Source: Arcticibacter sp045629565 (lineage in GTDB: Bacteria; Bacteroidota; Bacteroidia; Sphingobacteriales; Sphingobacteriaceae). From it: a stretch of 64,000 bases of DNA. The position numbers and the translations under genes were made by a program. The notes beneath the pieces were generated by a model. That model did no database searches. It had not been told where the DNA came from and saw only the letters and a list, made by a program, of their open reading frames with translations. Every line of letters starts with the position of its first letter. Position 1 is the first letter of the stretch. Below are positions 43,247 to 51,714 of the stretch, piece by piece. The stretch is from the NCBI RefSeq assembly GCF_045629565.1, contig NZ_JAZQRL010000100.1, forward strand, positions 124,001-188,000. Reading direction: 5' to 3'.

Positions 43247-44647
43247 ATGCAGAAAGTAACAAAGGAATGGTTACAGTCCATTGAAGCTCTAAGGGACGTT
43301 CCGCAAGATCAGTTGCAATGGTGGATTGATAACAGTCGGCATTACGAGCTTGAAGAAGGTGATTTGTTACTTAAGCAAGGGACGCCGACAACCGGAACGC
43401 ACGTCATAATTACCGGGAGAATACAATTGTATATAGCTCAGAAGGCGGGAATACAATACCTGTCACTGTTAGGCTCCGGAGATGTTTCTGGATATCTTCC
43501 GTTTTCGAGGGCGATTGTTAACATACTCGATGGCAGAGCATTGGAAAATACTCAGCTCATGACCTTTCCCGTCGAAAGAATGAATGACTTAATACACACG
43601 CAATTTGAACTTACGCAGGCGCTGGTTCATATCATGTCCACGAGAGTAAGAGACTCCACGATATTGCAGCAACAGAATGAAAAGATGATGGCTTTGGGTA
43701 AACTGTCTGCTGGCTTGGCTCATGAGCTGAATAATCCAGCAGCCGCTATTGTAAGAGGATCGGCTTCATTATCTAAACATCTCAAGCTAAAATCAGCTAA
43801 GTTTAAAGAAATAAGCACGATGAGGATGAGTGAGCAAACCATTGAACAGGTAAATGCAAAGATGCTAGAAGTGCTTGCAAGGGAGCAGAAACAGGTATTT
43901 ACTATGATGCAGCGCGCTGACTTGGAAAGTGATTTCATGGATTGTCTGGATAGCCATGGCGTGGCAAACAGTCAGGAAATTTCGGAAAGCTTCGTGGAGT
44001 ATGGGTTTACCTGTGACGATATGGAAGAACTATCAGCGATAATTCCGGTACAGTATTTATCGCCCGTACTTAACTGGATTAGCGACAGTCTGGTTATAGA
44101 ACGCATGGTGAGGGATATACAGGATGCAAGCCAAAGAATTGAAAAGCTCGTGGGTGCAATAAAGAACTTTACGCACATGGACCGCGGCAGGCACAAGGAA
44201 TACGCAGATATCCATAGCGGGATTCAAAATACGCTCACTATGCTCGCATACAAGCTTAATAAAGGCAATGTGGAATTGCTGGAAGATTATGACACCTCCT
44301 TACCCAGGATTAAAGTCTTCGTTGGCGAAATGAATCAGGTATGGACTAATATCATTGATAATGCCCTTGATGCAATGGAGTTCAATAAGCGTGGCAGGTT
44401 GGAAATAAAAACCAAAAGAGACGGTAATTTTATCGAGGTTACGATCTCTGACGATGGTCATGGTATTCCTGAGGAGTTAAAGAGCAGGATATTTGAGCCG
44501 TTTTTTACTACCAGAGAAATCGGGAAGGGTACGGGGTTAGGGCTGGATGTTGTTTCAAGAATAACAAGGCAACATGGTGGTTCTCTCCAAGTTGATTCTG
44601 TTCCCGGACGTACTGCTTTTGTGCTTTGTTTCCCAATAAATGATTAA
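43247..44647 (+). CDS. Sensor histidine kinase with cyclic nucleotide-binding domain
   Basis: 466 residues, no membrane segment. Residues ~10-130 are a cNMP/Crp-like sensor domain ('LEEGDLLLKQGTPTTGTHVIITGRIQLYI'). The H-box 'LGKLSAGLAHELNNPAAAIVRG' has His159. The catalytic ATPase domain spans ~340-466, with N-box 'NQVWTNIIDNALDAM', G1 'ISDDGHGIPEE', F-box 'FEPFFTTR' and G2 'GKGTGLGLDVV'. Cytosolic kinase sensing a ligand or redox cue. It overlaps the following response-regulator fusion gene by 8 bases, so the two should be one signalling unit. Confidence 0.95.
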   Translation: MQKVTKEWLQSIEALRDVPQDQLQWWIDNSRHYELEEGDLLLKQGTPTTGTHVIITGRIQLYIAQKAGIQYLSLLGSGDVSGYLPFSRAIVNILDGRALENTQLMTFPVERMNDLIHTQFELTQALVHIMSTRVRDSTILQQQNEKMMALGKLSAGLAHELNNPAAAIVRGSASLSKHLKLKSAKFKEISTMRMSEQTIEQVNAKMLEVLAREQKQVFTMMQRADLESDFMDCLDSHGVANSQEISESFVEYGFTCDDMEELSAIIPVQYLSPVLNWISDSLVIERMVRDIQDASQRIEKLVGAIKNFTHMDRGRHKEYADIHSGIQNTLTMLAYKLNKGNVELLEDYDTSLPRIKVFVGEMNQVWTNIIDNALDAMEFNKRGRLEIKTKRDGNFIEVTISDDGHGIPEELKSRIFEPFFTTREIGKGTGLGLDVVSRITRQHGGSLQVDSVPGRTAFVLCFPIND

Positions 44648-46313
44648 TATGGATGAGCCTATTGTATTTTGTATCGATGATGACCCTCAGGTACTGCGCG
44701 CATTGGTGCGCGATCTTAAAGCCCAGTATAGGAAGGAATACAAGATTCTTAGCACCTCTTCTGTAAGTGAAGGCCTTGAAGGACTTCTGGAGCTGAAAAA
44801 TAAGGGTGAAGCCGTTGCTCTATTTATCGCTGACCAGCGTATGCCGGAAATGGATGGAGTATCTTTTCTGGTAAAAGCACTTGATTTTTACCCTGATGCG
44901 AAGCGGGTACTACTTACAGCTTATTCAGATACAGATGCTGCCATTAAGGCGATCAATGAAGTGAAGCTGGATTACTATTTGATGAAGCCATGGGACCCTC
45001 CTGAAGAACGGCTCTTCCCGGTAATTGACGACTTGCTTGACGAATGGCAGAACGGTTACCGACCGGATTTTAAGGGCTTAAAAGTGGTTGGTTACCAGTT
45101 CTCTCCGAAATCTCACAATCTGAAGGAGTATCTGGCAGGCAATCTGGTTCCTTACCAATGGATGGATATCGAGACGAATAAGGAAGCACTGCAGCTTCTG
45201 GAGTTGAACGGCCTACTTTTGACGGATTTACCGGTGGTCTTTTGTGAAGATGGTACATTTCTAAAGGCACCCTCTATTCAGGAGCTGGCCCAGAAGGTCG
45301 GCTTGAATCCTGCGTTAAGAAACGAGGTGTATGATGTTGTTATAATAGGAGCGGGCCCCGCGGGTCTGGCTGCATCTGTTTATGGTGCCTCAGAAGGTTT
45401 GAAAACGCTTTTAATAGAACGTCATTCTCCTGGCGGCCAAGCAGGAACAAGCTCGAAAATAGAGAACTATCTCGGCTTTCCATCAGGGCTCAGCGGGTCT
45501 GAACTGACACGTCGTGCTTTAGCACAGTCTACACGTTTCGGTGCTGAGTTTCTTTCTCCACAGGATGTGAAAGCTATTCATGAAAAAGATGGCTATAAGA
45601 AGATCCTCTTAGACGGGGGCATCGAGATCAATACACGCACGGTGGTCATTACAACGGGTGTTGATTACCGGAAGCTAGAAACGCAGGGCATTGAACAGTT
45701 TACTGGTGCCGGAATTTATTACGGGGCAGCTATGACGGAGGCGGCCTCCTGTAAGGACAAGGAGGTATACATTGTTGGAGGTGGCAACTCCGCGGGACAG
45801 GCAGCCATGTATTTGTCCAAATTTGCCCGTAATGTATATGTTGTTATTCGTAAGGCTGATCTAACCTCTTCTATGTCATCGTATCTTATTGATCAGATCA
45901 AAGGAACAACAAATATACATATCCTGGCTCGCACGGAGATAAAGGAAGCTCTTGGAAACGATCGTGTTGAGCAGATCAGGGTCGGCAGCATTGATAGTAA
46001 TCAGTCAGAAATGAAACGGGCTGATGCGATCTATATATTTATTGGCTCAAAACCTTATACCGACTGGATTGGTAAAGAAATCATCAGGAACGATAAGGGC
46101 TTTATAGAAACCGGAAGGGATGCAAAGAATTATGAGTCCTTCCATAAGATCTGGAAACTACAACGGGATCCCTATCTGCTGGAAACCAGTGCACATGGTA
46201 TTTTTGCCGCTGGCGACGTGCGTGCGAATGCGATGAACCGTGTAGCGTCGGCGGTAGGGGAAGGGAGCATGGCCATCAGTTTTGTGCATAAATATTTGGC
46301 GGAAGTATACTGA
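44640..46313 (+). CDS. Response regulator receiver fused to thioredoxin-reductase-like flavoprotein
   Basis: 557 residues. Receiver domain at ~5-125 with acidic pocket 'CIDDDPQ', phospho-acceptor Asp65 ('ADQRMPEMDG') and Lys116 ('YYLMKPW'). A linker of ~80 residues resembles the glutaredoxin-like or NT domain seen in this fusion family. From ~228 on there is an FAD domain ('YDVVIIGAGPAGLAASVYGASEG', 'PGGQAGTSSKIENYLGFP') and an NAD(P)H domain ('EVYIVGGGNSAGQAAMYLSKFA'), ending in 'GIFAAGDVRANAMNRVASAVGEGS'. The CxxC expected before the NAD(P)H domain is replaced by Gly362-Ala-Ala-Met365. Overlaps the kinase gene by 8 bases (ATG at 44640; ATG at 44649 possible). Confidence 0.92.
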   Translation: MINMDEPIVFCIDDDPQVLRALVRDLKAQYRKEYKILSTSSVSEGLEGLLELKNKGEAVALFIADQRMPEMDGVSFLVKALDFYPDAKRVLLTAYSDTDAAIKAINEVKLDYYLMKPWDPPEERLFPVIDDLLDEWQNGYRPDFKGLKVVGYQFSPKSHNLKEYLAGNLVPYQWMDIETNKEALQLLELNGLLLTDLPVVFCEDGTFLKAPSIQELAQKVGLNPALRNEVYDVVIIGAGPAGLAASVYGASEGLKTLLIERHSPGGQAGTSSKIENYLGFPSGLSGSELTRRALAQSTRFGAEFLSPQDVKAIHEKDGYKKILLDGGIEINTRTVVITTGVDYRKLETQGIEQFTGAGIYYGAAMTEAASCKDKEVYIVGGGNSAGQAAMYLSKFARNVYVVIRKADLTSSMSSYLIDQIKGTTNIHILARTEIKEALGNDRVEQIRVGSIDSNQSEMKRADAIYIFIGSKPYTDWIGKEIIRNDKGFIETGRDAKNYESFHKIWKLQRDPYLLETSAHGIFAAGDVRANAMNRVASAVGEGSMAISFVHKYLAEVY

Positions 46314-46392
46314 AATTATCGTTGGAGTCCTGAAAATCAGGATAATAAGGAGGTGGCGCCCCCAATATTTATAACAATGCTTTTTCGAAGTT

Positions 46393-46433
46393 GGGCTGCC
46401 CCCATAAAGTGTCTAACTTTACGGGGGCAGTCC
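46393..46433. terminator. Long palindrome between convergent genes, probable bidirectional terminator
   Basis: GGGCTGCCCCCATAAAGT and ACTTTACGGGGGCAGTCC pair over 18 positions (one wobble, one A-C) around GTCTA. A T-rich stretch (TTTTTG) follows ~20 bases on. It separates the response-regulator fusion from the convergent azoreductase gene. Its sequence also resembles the terminal inverted repeats of insertion sequences, so an element remnant is possible. Confidence 0.5.
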
Positions 46434-46486
46434 ATTGTGTTACTGGACCTTTTTGTTAGCTCAAGGTCTTATTATCTTTCACCAGC

Positions 46487-47092
46487 TTATCCCTCGACAG
46501 CAATACTGGCGATGGCTCGTTCCAACGCGCCCTCTTTAAGCTGAGGCATATTGACCCCTTCAGCCCGGTAGACAGTCACATCTGTCATGCCCATGAAACC
46601 TAACACGGCTTGGAGATAGGGCACTACAAAATCGTAAGGTTGATATGGTCCTTTTGAATAGACGCCTCCTGCCGACATGGCAATATATACTTTTTTATTC
46701 TTGACCAGACCTTCGGGGCCATGCTCGCTATAACGGAATGTCAGACCAGCCCGCGCCACATGGTCAATCCAGGCTTTAAGTGCCGAGTGAATACTAAAAT
46801 TATAAAGGGGCGCACCAATGACAATAAAGTCCGCTTTAAATAGCTGATCGATCGCCTGATCAGAATAACGGATGGCCTCACGATCGGCTGCTGTGAGATC
46901 TTCTTTTGGAGTAAAAAAAGACTGCAGATGTGGTGCATCCAGGTGTGGGAAGTTCTCATGAATGAGGTTCACCTCGTTTACCACGCTGTCCGGATGCTTT
47001 TCCTGCAACTGTGTGACAATAGCTCTACCTAGTTTAATACTGAAGGAGCTTTCCTGGCGTGGGCTGGATATCAAATGAAGAATGGTTTTCAT
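46487..47092 (-). CDS. azoR: FMN-dependent NADH azoreductase / quinone reductase
   Basis: 201 residues. Flavodoxin-like AzoR: N-terminal phosphate loop 'LHLISSPRQESSFSIKLGRAI' at ~6-26, FMN-contact 'GAPLYNFSIHSALKAWIDHVARAGLTFRYSEHGPEGL' at ~97-133, 'SAGGVYSKGP' at ~144-153 and 'FMGMTDVTVYRAEG'. Homodimeric two-electron reductase for quinones and azo compounds. Divergent from an HxlR-type regulator across a 114-base region that has a strong tandem palindrome, so it is probably induced by quinones or electrophiles through that regulator (inference from family knowledge). Confidence 0.93.
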   Translation of the reverse strand: MKTILHLISSPRQESSFSIKLGRAIVTQLQEKHPDSVVNEVNLIHENFPHLDAPHLQSFFTPKEDLTAADREAIRYSDQAIDQLFKADFIVIGAPLYNFSIHSALKAWIDHVARAGLTFRYSEHGPEGLVKNKKVYIAMSAGGVYSKGPYQPYDFVVPYLQAVLGFMGMTDVTVYRAEGVNMPQLKEGALERAIASIAVEG

Positions 47093-47155
47093 GTTCTGAT
47101 TTTTAAAATTTTATCTTCAGGCAAAGCTACTCGCAGGTACTATTAAAAAGATAGG

Positions 47156-47191
47156 ACTATCCCCAAGGATAGTGGTATCCTTAGGGATAGT
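47156..47191. promoter_or_regulatory. Tandem HxlR-type operator sites
   Basis: ACTATCC-CCAA-GGATAGT at 47156-47173 is a perfect palindrome with a 4-base spacer; a related, weaker copy, GGTATCC-TTAG-GGATAGT, is at 47174-47191, exactly 18 bases on. The pair sits just before the -7 element of the HxlR gene and in the azoreductase promoter region. Fits repression of both genes by the HxlR protein. Confidence 0.7.
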
Positions 47192-47194
47192 GCG

Positions 47195-47202
47195 TATTTT
47201 TG
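47195..47202 (+). promoter_or_regulatory. Candidate -7 element next to the HxlR start codon
   Basis: TATTTTTG matches TAnnTTTG and ends 4 bases before the ATG at 47207, which would make the transcript nearly leaderless. The operator sites end 3 bases before it, over the -33 region. Confidence 0.5.
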
Positions 47203-47206
47203 CTGT

Positions 47207-47578
47207 ATGGAACCTATATCACGAGAGCCAGTTATAAGCAGAGAAGAGTGCACGGCCAGCGTTCGTCATATTCGGGATGCCTTGTATGTATTAAACGGAA
47301 AATGGAAGCTGCCTTTAATTTTTTCTCTTACCGAATCTTCTAAACGTTTTGGCGAATTACAACGTGTTCTGGACGGAATAACTCCTAAGGTATTGGTAAA
47401 GGAGCTCAAGGAGTTGGAACTAAATGGTTTCGTATTGCGGAAGGTATATCCCACTACACCTGTAACGGTGATTTATGAAGTGACCCCCTATGCCGGTACC
47501 TTGCATAACGTTCTCAACGAACTTAAGGAATGGGGGTACAAGCACAGGGAGAAGATAAAAAGCGATATGCGTAAGTAA
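47207..47578 (+). CDS. HxlR (DUF24) family regulator
   Basis: 123 residues. Winged HTH of the HxlR family: 'IRDALYVLNGKWKLPLIFSLTESSKRFGELQRVLDGITPKVLVKELKELELNGFVLRKVYPTTPVTVIYEVTPYAGTL' region at ~22-100. Cys15 lies just before the DNA-binding domain, at the place of the redox- or quinone-sensing cysteine of YodB/QorR-type members. It faces the azoreductase gene and probably binds the tandem palindromes between them. Expected to be a repressor relieved by electrophile modification. Confidence 0.93.
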   Translation: MEPISREPVISREECTASVRHIRDALYVLNGKWKLPLIFSLTESSKRFGELQRVLDGITPKVLVKELKELELNGFVLRKVYPTTPVTVIYEVTPYAGTLHNVLNELKEWGYKHREKIKSDMRK

Positions 47579-47681
47579 TGCGAGGCGCTCGCCAGTATTT
47601 ATAGTTCAGTGTTGGTTATGGGCTTAGGGAGCTGCAGAATAAAAGCTAGATTAGCCTCATATTAGACTAACCTCATATTTT

Positions 47682-48803
47682 ATGTACACAAGGAAACTTA
47701 AGGAGTTACTACAGACCGCTGCGTTGTCTTTATTATTGTTGGGATTTGCGGCAAATATCACTGGACAAACAAAGGCAGATCTTGTTAGTAACAAAAAAAC
47801 AGCAAAGGTCACAGACAGAAAACTAAGACTTAAGAGCGAACACAGTGGGCCAGTGATAGGCATTGACCATCCGGATGTTATAGCAAATTCAAACAGATCG
47901 GGATTCGAAACGGGGCAGGCTGTTAAGATTGATGGCGTTTACCATATGTTTGTTAATGAAATGTTTGAGCGACCGCATCGTGATTTGCGGATATCTTACT
48001 GGACAAGTAATGATGCTGTCCAGTGGAAAAGGCAGTCGACCATTGTGAATAGTGTTCCAGGGCGCACACATACCAATCCACGCGCGGAGGTCTGGCTTAC
48101 CGGAGTTGTGTTTAATGAAGACGAAAACGCATGGAATATCTTCTATGTTGCTTACAGGGCGGGGAACGAGGCGAAAGGTGAGCTTCCTGGAAATGATTAT
48201 GAGGGAAGGATATGGAGGGCAAAATCGACTGTAACGGGCAGAACCGGAATTGCAGGTCCATATGCTGATATGGGGATTGTATTAGAACCTGATGCCAGCT
48301 CGCAAGCATGGGAGGGTCAGCAGGCAGTAGCTTGTTTTAATCCATATAAAGTGGGCAATACCTGGTACTCACCTTACGATGGGCATAACCATGTTCCGAT
48401 AGGAGGCTGGCCAACCGGTCTCGCATTTGCAGCCAAGCTGGAAGGGCCATGGATCAGGATGCCTGAAGGATTTAACCCTCTTCCGTTAGCCGATGTGTTC
48501 ACGGAAAATGAGGTTGTATCTCAGTTGAGAGATGGACGCTATCTGATGATTTATGATTCATTCGGTGATCAGGAAATTGGATACAGCCTTTCAGACGACG
48601 GAATCCACTGGAGCAGGGAAACGCGCGTTAAGGTGCAGACAGGGAAGACGCCGTGGGCAGAGCCGGGTGATCATAATACGCGTACACCGCTTTGCGCGAT
48701 AGAAGAAGAAGATGGGACGTTTACCGTTGTTTATACGGCTAGAATGAAGGCGAATGGCAAGGATTTTTATGCAATTGGCAAATGTGTTTTGAGCTGGCAA
48801 TAA
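47682..48803 (+). CDS. Exported five-bladed beta-propeller glycosidase-like protein
   Basis: 373 residues with a signal sequence (about residues 1-29, 'LLLLGFAANITGQ'). Sequence 'IDHPDVIANSNRSGFETGQAVKIDGVYHMFVNEMF', 'RPHRDLRISYWTSNDAVQWKR', 'WNIFYVAYRAG', 'DGRYLMIYDSFGDQEIGYSLSDDGIHWSRE' and 'GTFTVVYTARM' follow the repeat pattern of GH43/GH32/GH117-type five-bladed propellers. A family cannot be named, and no acid triad can be proven, although Asp near 57 and Glu/Asp near 265-290 are candidates. It converges on the PL11 rhamnogalacturonan lyase gene behind a shared terminator, so a role in plant polysaccharide side chains is plausible. Confidence 0.7.
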   Translation: MYTRKLKELLQTAALSLLLLGFAANITGQTKADLVSNKKTAKVTDRKLRLKSEHSGPVIGIDHPDVIANSNRSGFETGQAVKIDGVYHMFVNEMFERPHRDLRISYWTSNDAVQWKRQSTIVNSVPGRTHTNPRAEVWLTGVVFNEDENAWNIFYVAYRAGNEAKGELPGNDYEGRIWRAKSTVTGRTGIAGPYADMGIVLEPDASSQAWEGQQAVACFNPYKVGNTWYSPYDGHNHVPIGGWPTGLAFAAKLEGPWIRMPEGFNPLPLADVFTENEVVSQLRDGRYLMIYDSFGDQEIGYSLSDDGIHWSRETRVKVQTGKTPWAEPGDHNTRTPLCAIEEEDGTFTVVYTARMKANGKDFYAIGKCVLSWQ

Positions 48804-48829
48804 CTCACTTATTTAAGGGCAAGAATGAT

Positions 48830-48866
48830 AAAAATAAGGCGCAATCATCCGTTGCGCCTTATTTTT
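48830..48866. terminator. Bidirectional intrinsic terminator
   Basis: A 15-base perfect stem (core AAGGCGCAA / TTGCGCCTT) with a 7-base loop, A-rich on the left and T-rich on the right, between two convergent genes. It can end transcription from both sides and abuts the PL11 stop codon. Confidence 0.85.
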
Positions 48867-50746
48867 TATCTTTGGACTGATTGCCTGCTTTCAGTTAATA
48901 CAATATGTGGTCTAGGTGCTTTTTTCATATCCTCACCTAAATAAAAGCTTAAATGGGGAGGTTGATTGTAAGCCACGTTTTGCCAGGCAATGCTCAGCCG
49001 GTATTGGGGATCATGCATGAGTGTATAGAGGCGGTGACTCGTAGGGATAGTTGTGGTATAGATGCGAAGTTCGTCGGATCCGGCGCTTAACACAATCTCT
49101 TCTCTCCAGTCGCCAAAGAGGTCGGCCGTCAGATTAGGGTTTCTCCTCGAGTTTCCTCTCACACCACCAGGTACACTGAAGATGGTGTCGCCTCTGTATT
49201 TATTAATTTTACCGCCGCTCATCAGCTCGCGGGTTAAATCGCCGTCCCACCAAATTAGCCAGGAGCCCGTAGGGTTGGGGCCTATTTTTTCGCCAGCCAT
49301 GGTGTATAGCCCCTCAGAGCCTGACCACCACATTTCAGCTCCAGGGTTTTTGGAATCTATATTTTCTGCTATGCCTCCGCCTACATCTGTGTCAATTGCG
49401 CCTTTAAAATAGACTTCTCCTGTTCGGGCACTGTAAACCGTTACTCCCGGGCCAGCGTCTTTAACATATCCGAAGTCGCCTTTTGAGTGATCCTCTATTT
49501 CATGAGGTCCAAAAACTTCGAGTCCCGGACGAGTTAAATCAAGGTCTCCTACATGAAGGGCATCTCCATGACGAAATCCTGTAGAGAACAGCCCTGTTCC
49601 ATCATCATCGACAACCATTGAGCCGTAAACTATTTCATCCTTACCATCATCATCAACATCGGTGACGGTTAAATTATGGTTCCCCTGGCCTGAAAAGGGA
49701 TTTTTACCATCCTTGGTATCGAACACCCAACGGGAGGTCAATTTCCCGTCTCTGTAGTCCCATGCAGCGAGCACGGTGCGACCATAATACCCGCGGCACA
49801 TGACTACACTCGGTAGCTTGCCATCCAGGTACGCTGCACAAGCCAGGAAACGGTCGACGCGGTTCCCCGTATTGTCATTACCTCCGTTGCCTCCGGGACC
49901 ACCCCAGCCATCAGTAGGATATCGGGATGGAATATAGTCAGTTGTAGCTAGTGCTGCACCGCTTAATCCATCGAATATGGTAAAATATTCGGGCCCCTCT
50001 AACACTTTCCCAAGGGTAGCTGGTTTTTTGCTTCGGTAGTCTTTAGTCGAGTCACCAATCACCTTTCCATTGCCGTCGATCGTTCCGTCGGCGGTTTTCA
50101 TGGCTACTTCAGCTTTGCCATCGCCATCCATATCGGCCACGATAAATTGAGTATAATGTTCGCCTTCGCGGATGTTATGGCCCAGGTCAATTGTCCAAAG
50201 ATGCGTTCCGTCAAGCTTGTAAGCCTGAATGATTGGTTTATCAGTCATGCCATTGAAGGAGTTGTCAAGACCTTTCCCCACTTGGTGAAGAATAATTTCG
50301 TATTCACCATCGCCATCCAGGTCGCCGGTAGAAGCATCGTGCGGTCTGTATCCAGCCGGCGTCTTAAGTGGAATCGAAAGGTATTGGCCTACAGGGGTGT
50401 TTGCAGGTATTAAAAAAGGTTTACTGCCTTGTGTTTCTTTACCATCAACAAGGGCCTTAACGACATAAGTATTCGGTTTTGTTAAATCGGCTTTTACATC
50501 GATAAAGTTTGTGCCGCCTGTAAGAGGCCGGGAGTTTAACTTGTGAGGCCTTAAATCGCCGGTCTTTCGGTAAATGTTAAAAGGAAGGTTTTCAGGTTCC
50601 GTTGCCAATAAACGCCAGCTGATGAAGACCGAATCAGGTGCATGCCGGACGGCGACAACTCCCCGGTCGAGATTTTCCATCATACGCTGACTAAAACCGG
50701 AACTGGTTAAGAATAATAGGAGTAAGGTTAGAATTGGTTTTCGCAT
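48866..50746 (-). CDS. PL11 rhamnogalacturonan lyase
   Basis: 626 residues with a signal peptide ('MRKPILTLLLLFLTSSGFSQ'). PL11 (YesW/YesX-type) eight-bladed propeller: N-terminal 'MENLDRGVVAVRHAPDSVFISWRLLATEPENLPFNIYR' (fibronectin-like opening), repeated calcium-binding blades 'GDLDGDGEYEIILHQ', 'ADMDGDGKAEVAMKTADGT', 'TDVDDDGKDEIVYG', and 'TADLFGDWREEIVL'. Length fits the family. Cuts the rhamnose-galacturonate backbone of rhamnogalacturonan I by beta-elimination, giving unsaturated ends that a GH105 such as that at 9.2 kb can remove. No SusCD pair is adjacent. Confidence 0.95.
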   Translation of the reverse strand: MRKPILTLLLLFLTSSGFSQRMMENLDRGVVAVRHAPDSVFISWRLLATEPENLPFNIYRKTGDLRPHKLNSRPLTGGTNFIDVKADLTKPNTYVVKALVDGKETQGSKPFLIPANTPVGQYLSIPLKTPAGYRPHDASTGDLDGDGEYEIILHQVGKGLDNSFNGMTDKPIIQAYKLDGTHLWTIDLGHNIREGEHYTQFIVADMDGDGKAEVAMKTADGTIDGNGKVIGDSTKDYRSKKPATLGKVLEGPEYFTIFDGLSGAALATTDYIPSRYPTDGWGGPGGNGGNDNTGNRVDRFLACAAYLDGKLPSVVMCRGYYGRTVLAAWDYRDGKLTSRWVFDTKDGKNPFSGQGNHNLTVTDVDDDGKDEIVYGSMVVDDDGTGLFSTGFRHGDALHVGDLDLTRPGLEVFGPHEIEDHSKGDFGYVKDAGPGVTVYSARTGEVYFKGAIDTDVGGGIAENIDSKNPGAEMWWSGSEGLYTMAGEKIGPNPTGSWLIWWDGDLTRELMSGGKINKYRGDTIFSVPGGVRGNSRRNPNLTADLFGDWREEIVLSAGSDELRIYTTTIPTSHRLYTLMHDPQYRLSIAWQNVAYNQPPHLSFYLGEDMKKAPRPHIVLTESRQSVQR

Positions 50747-50795
50747 ATCTTAAATCTACGGAAATTTCGATTTTACTCCGCCTTACGGTATCATT

Positions 50796-51611
50796 TCATA
50801 TGGAATTCTTTTTTTCGTAATAGGATGAGTTCAGGTTCTCGTTAGCCATTTCAGCATTTTCGATGATACCAAAGTCTGTCAGGATGATAGGACTGCCTTT
50901 CTTAACACATATATCCTGTTCGAAATGTACGGATGGTTTGCCATCCATTGTCAGGAATGTCCAGTTATCTTTAGAAAGGTAGACCCTCGGGGATCCCAGG
51001 TTGATCATTGGTTCTATAGCGAGTACCATGTTTTCTTGCAATACCTTGCCATGGCCTCTGCGGCCGAAGTTGGGTACATCGGGTTTCTCATGCAGCTCTT
51101 TGCCCAGGCCATGTCCGACGAGGTCCTGAACTATACCAAAGCCGAACTTGTCGACGTGTGACTGAATAGCATAACCGATATCTCCGGTTCTGTTTCCATG
51201 TTTTGCATTCTCAATGCCCCTGGAAAGAGATTCTTTCGTCACACGAACAAGATCTAAAAGTTCAGTAGACAGGTCACCGATTAAAAAAGTATAAGCCTGA
51301 TCGCCATGGTATCCGTTTTTATAAGCCCCAACATCTACAGATACTATGTCACCTTCCCGCAAAGGTCTATCATTTGGAAAACCGTGTACTACTTCGCTAT
51401 TCACGGATGTGCAGATATGGAATGGAAATCCTTCAAACTGGTAAAAAGAGGGGGTAGCGCCGTTGTCTCGAATGTACTCGTCGGCATATTTATCAAGAGT
51501 CAGCGTGGTTATTCCGGGCCGGATGATGGAGGCTAATTCGGCTAAGGTCTTGCTTACAAGCAACGCGCTTTCAGCTATCAAGGATATTTCTTCTTCTGTT
51601 TTCGTAAGCAT
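50796..51611 (-). CDS. map: Type I methionine aminopeptidase
   Basis: 271 residues. Metal ligands as expected for the pita-bread fold: Asp93 and Asp104 ('VSVDVGAYKNGYHGDQAYTF'), His167 ('VGHGLGKELHEKP'), Glu200 ('LAIEPMIN') and Glu231 ('SVHFEQDICV'), with His76 ('VVHGFP') in the substrate pocket. Removes the start methionine from nascent proteins in the cytosol. It is not in a ribosomal protein operon, where Bacteroidota normally keep map, so it may be a second copy. Divergent from an AraC-type regulator with about 100 bases between. Confidence 0.94.
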   Translation of the reverse strand: MLTKTEEEISLIAESALLVSKTLAELASIIRPGITTLTLDKYADEYIRDNGATPSFYQFEGFPFHICTSVNSEVVHGFPNDRPLREGDIVSVDVGAYKNGYHGDQAYTFLIGDLSTELLDLVRVTKESLSRGIENAKHGNRTGDIGYAIQSHVDKFGFGIVQDLVGHGLGKELHEKPDVPNFGRRGHGKVLQENMVLAIEPMINLGSPRVYLSKDNWTFLTMDGKPSVHFEQDICVKKGSPIILTDFGIIENAEMANENLNSSYYEKKNSI

Positions 51612-51700
51612 GGTATTTATTTATGTTGCTGTCAAAGTTCGTAAGCTCCGGCTTTCGCTGAAAGTAAAAAACCGACACTTCGTTAGCAGGCAGTTATGCT

Positions 51701-51709
51701 TATCTTTGC
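51701..51709 (+). promoter_or_regulatory. Candidate -7 element next to the AraC gene start
   Basis: TATCTTTGC is an exact TAnnTTTGC match whose G lies 6 bases before the ATG at 51715. It supports that start codon and suggests a very short or absent leader. Confidence 0.55.
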
Positions 51710-51714
51710 GAAGT

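Noticed and set aside
47655..47679. Direct repeat CCTCATATT before the beta-propeller gene
   Set aside because: Nine bases in an AT-rich stretch with no further copies or palindrome; chance is likely.
51463..51714. N-terminal extension of the AraC gene overlapping map
   Set aside because: It is antisense to the conserved map N-terminus and precedes the promoter element at 51701; family sequence starts after 51715.
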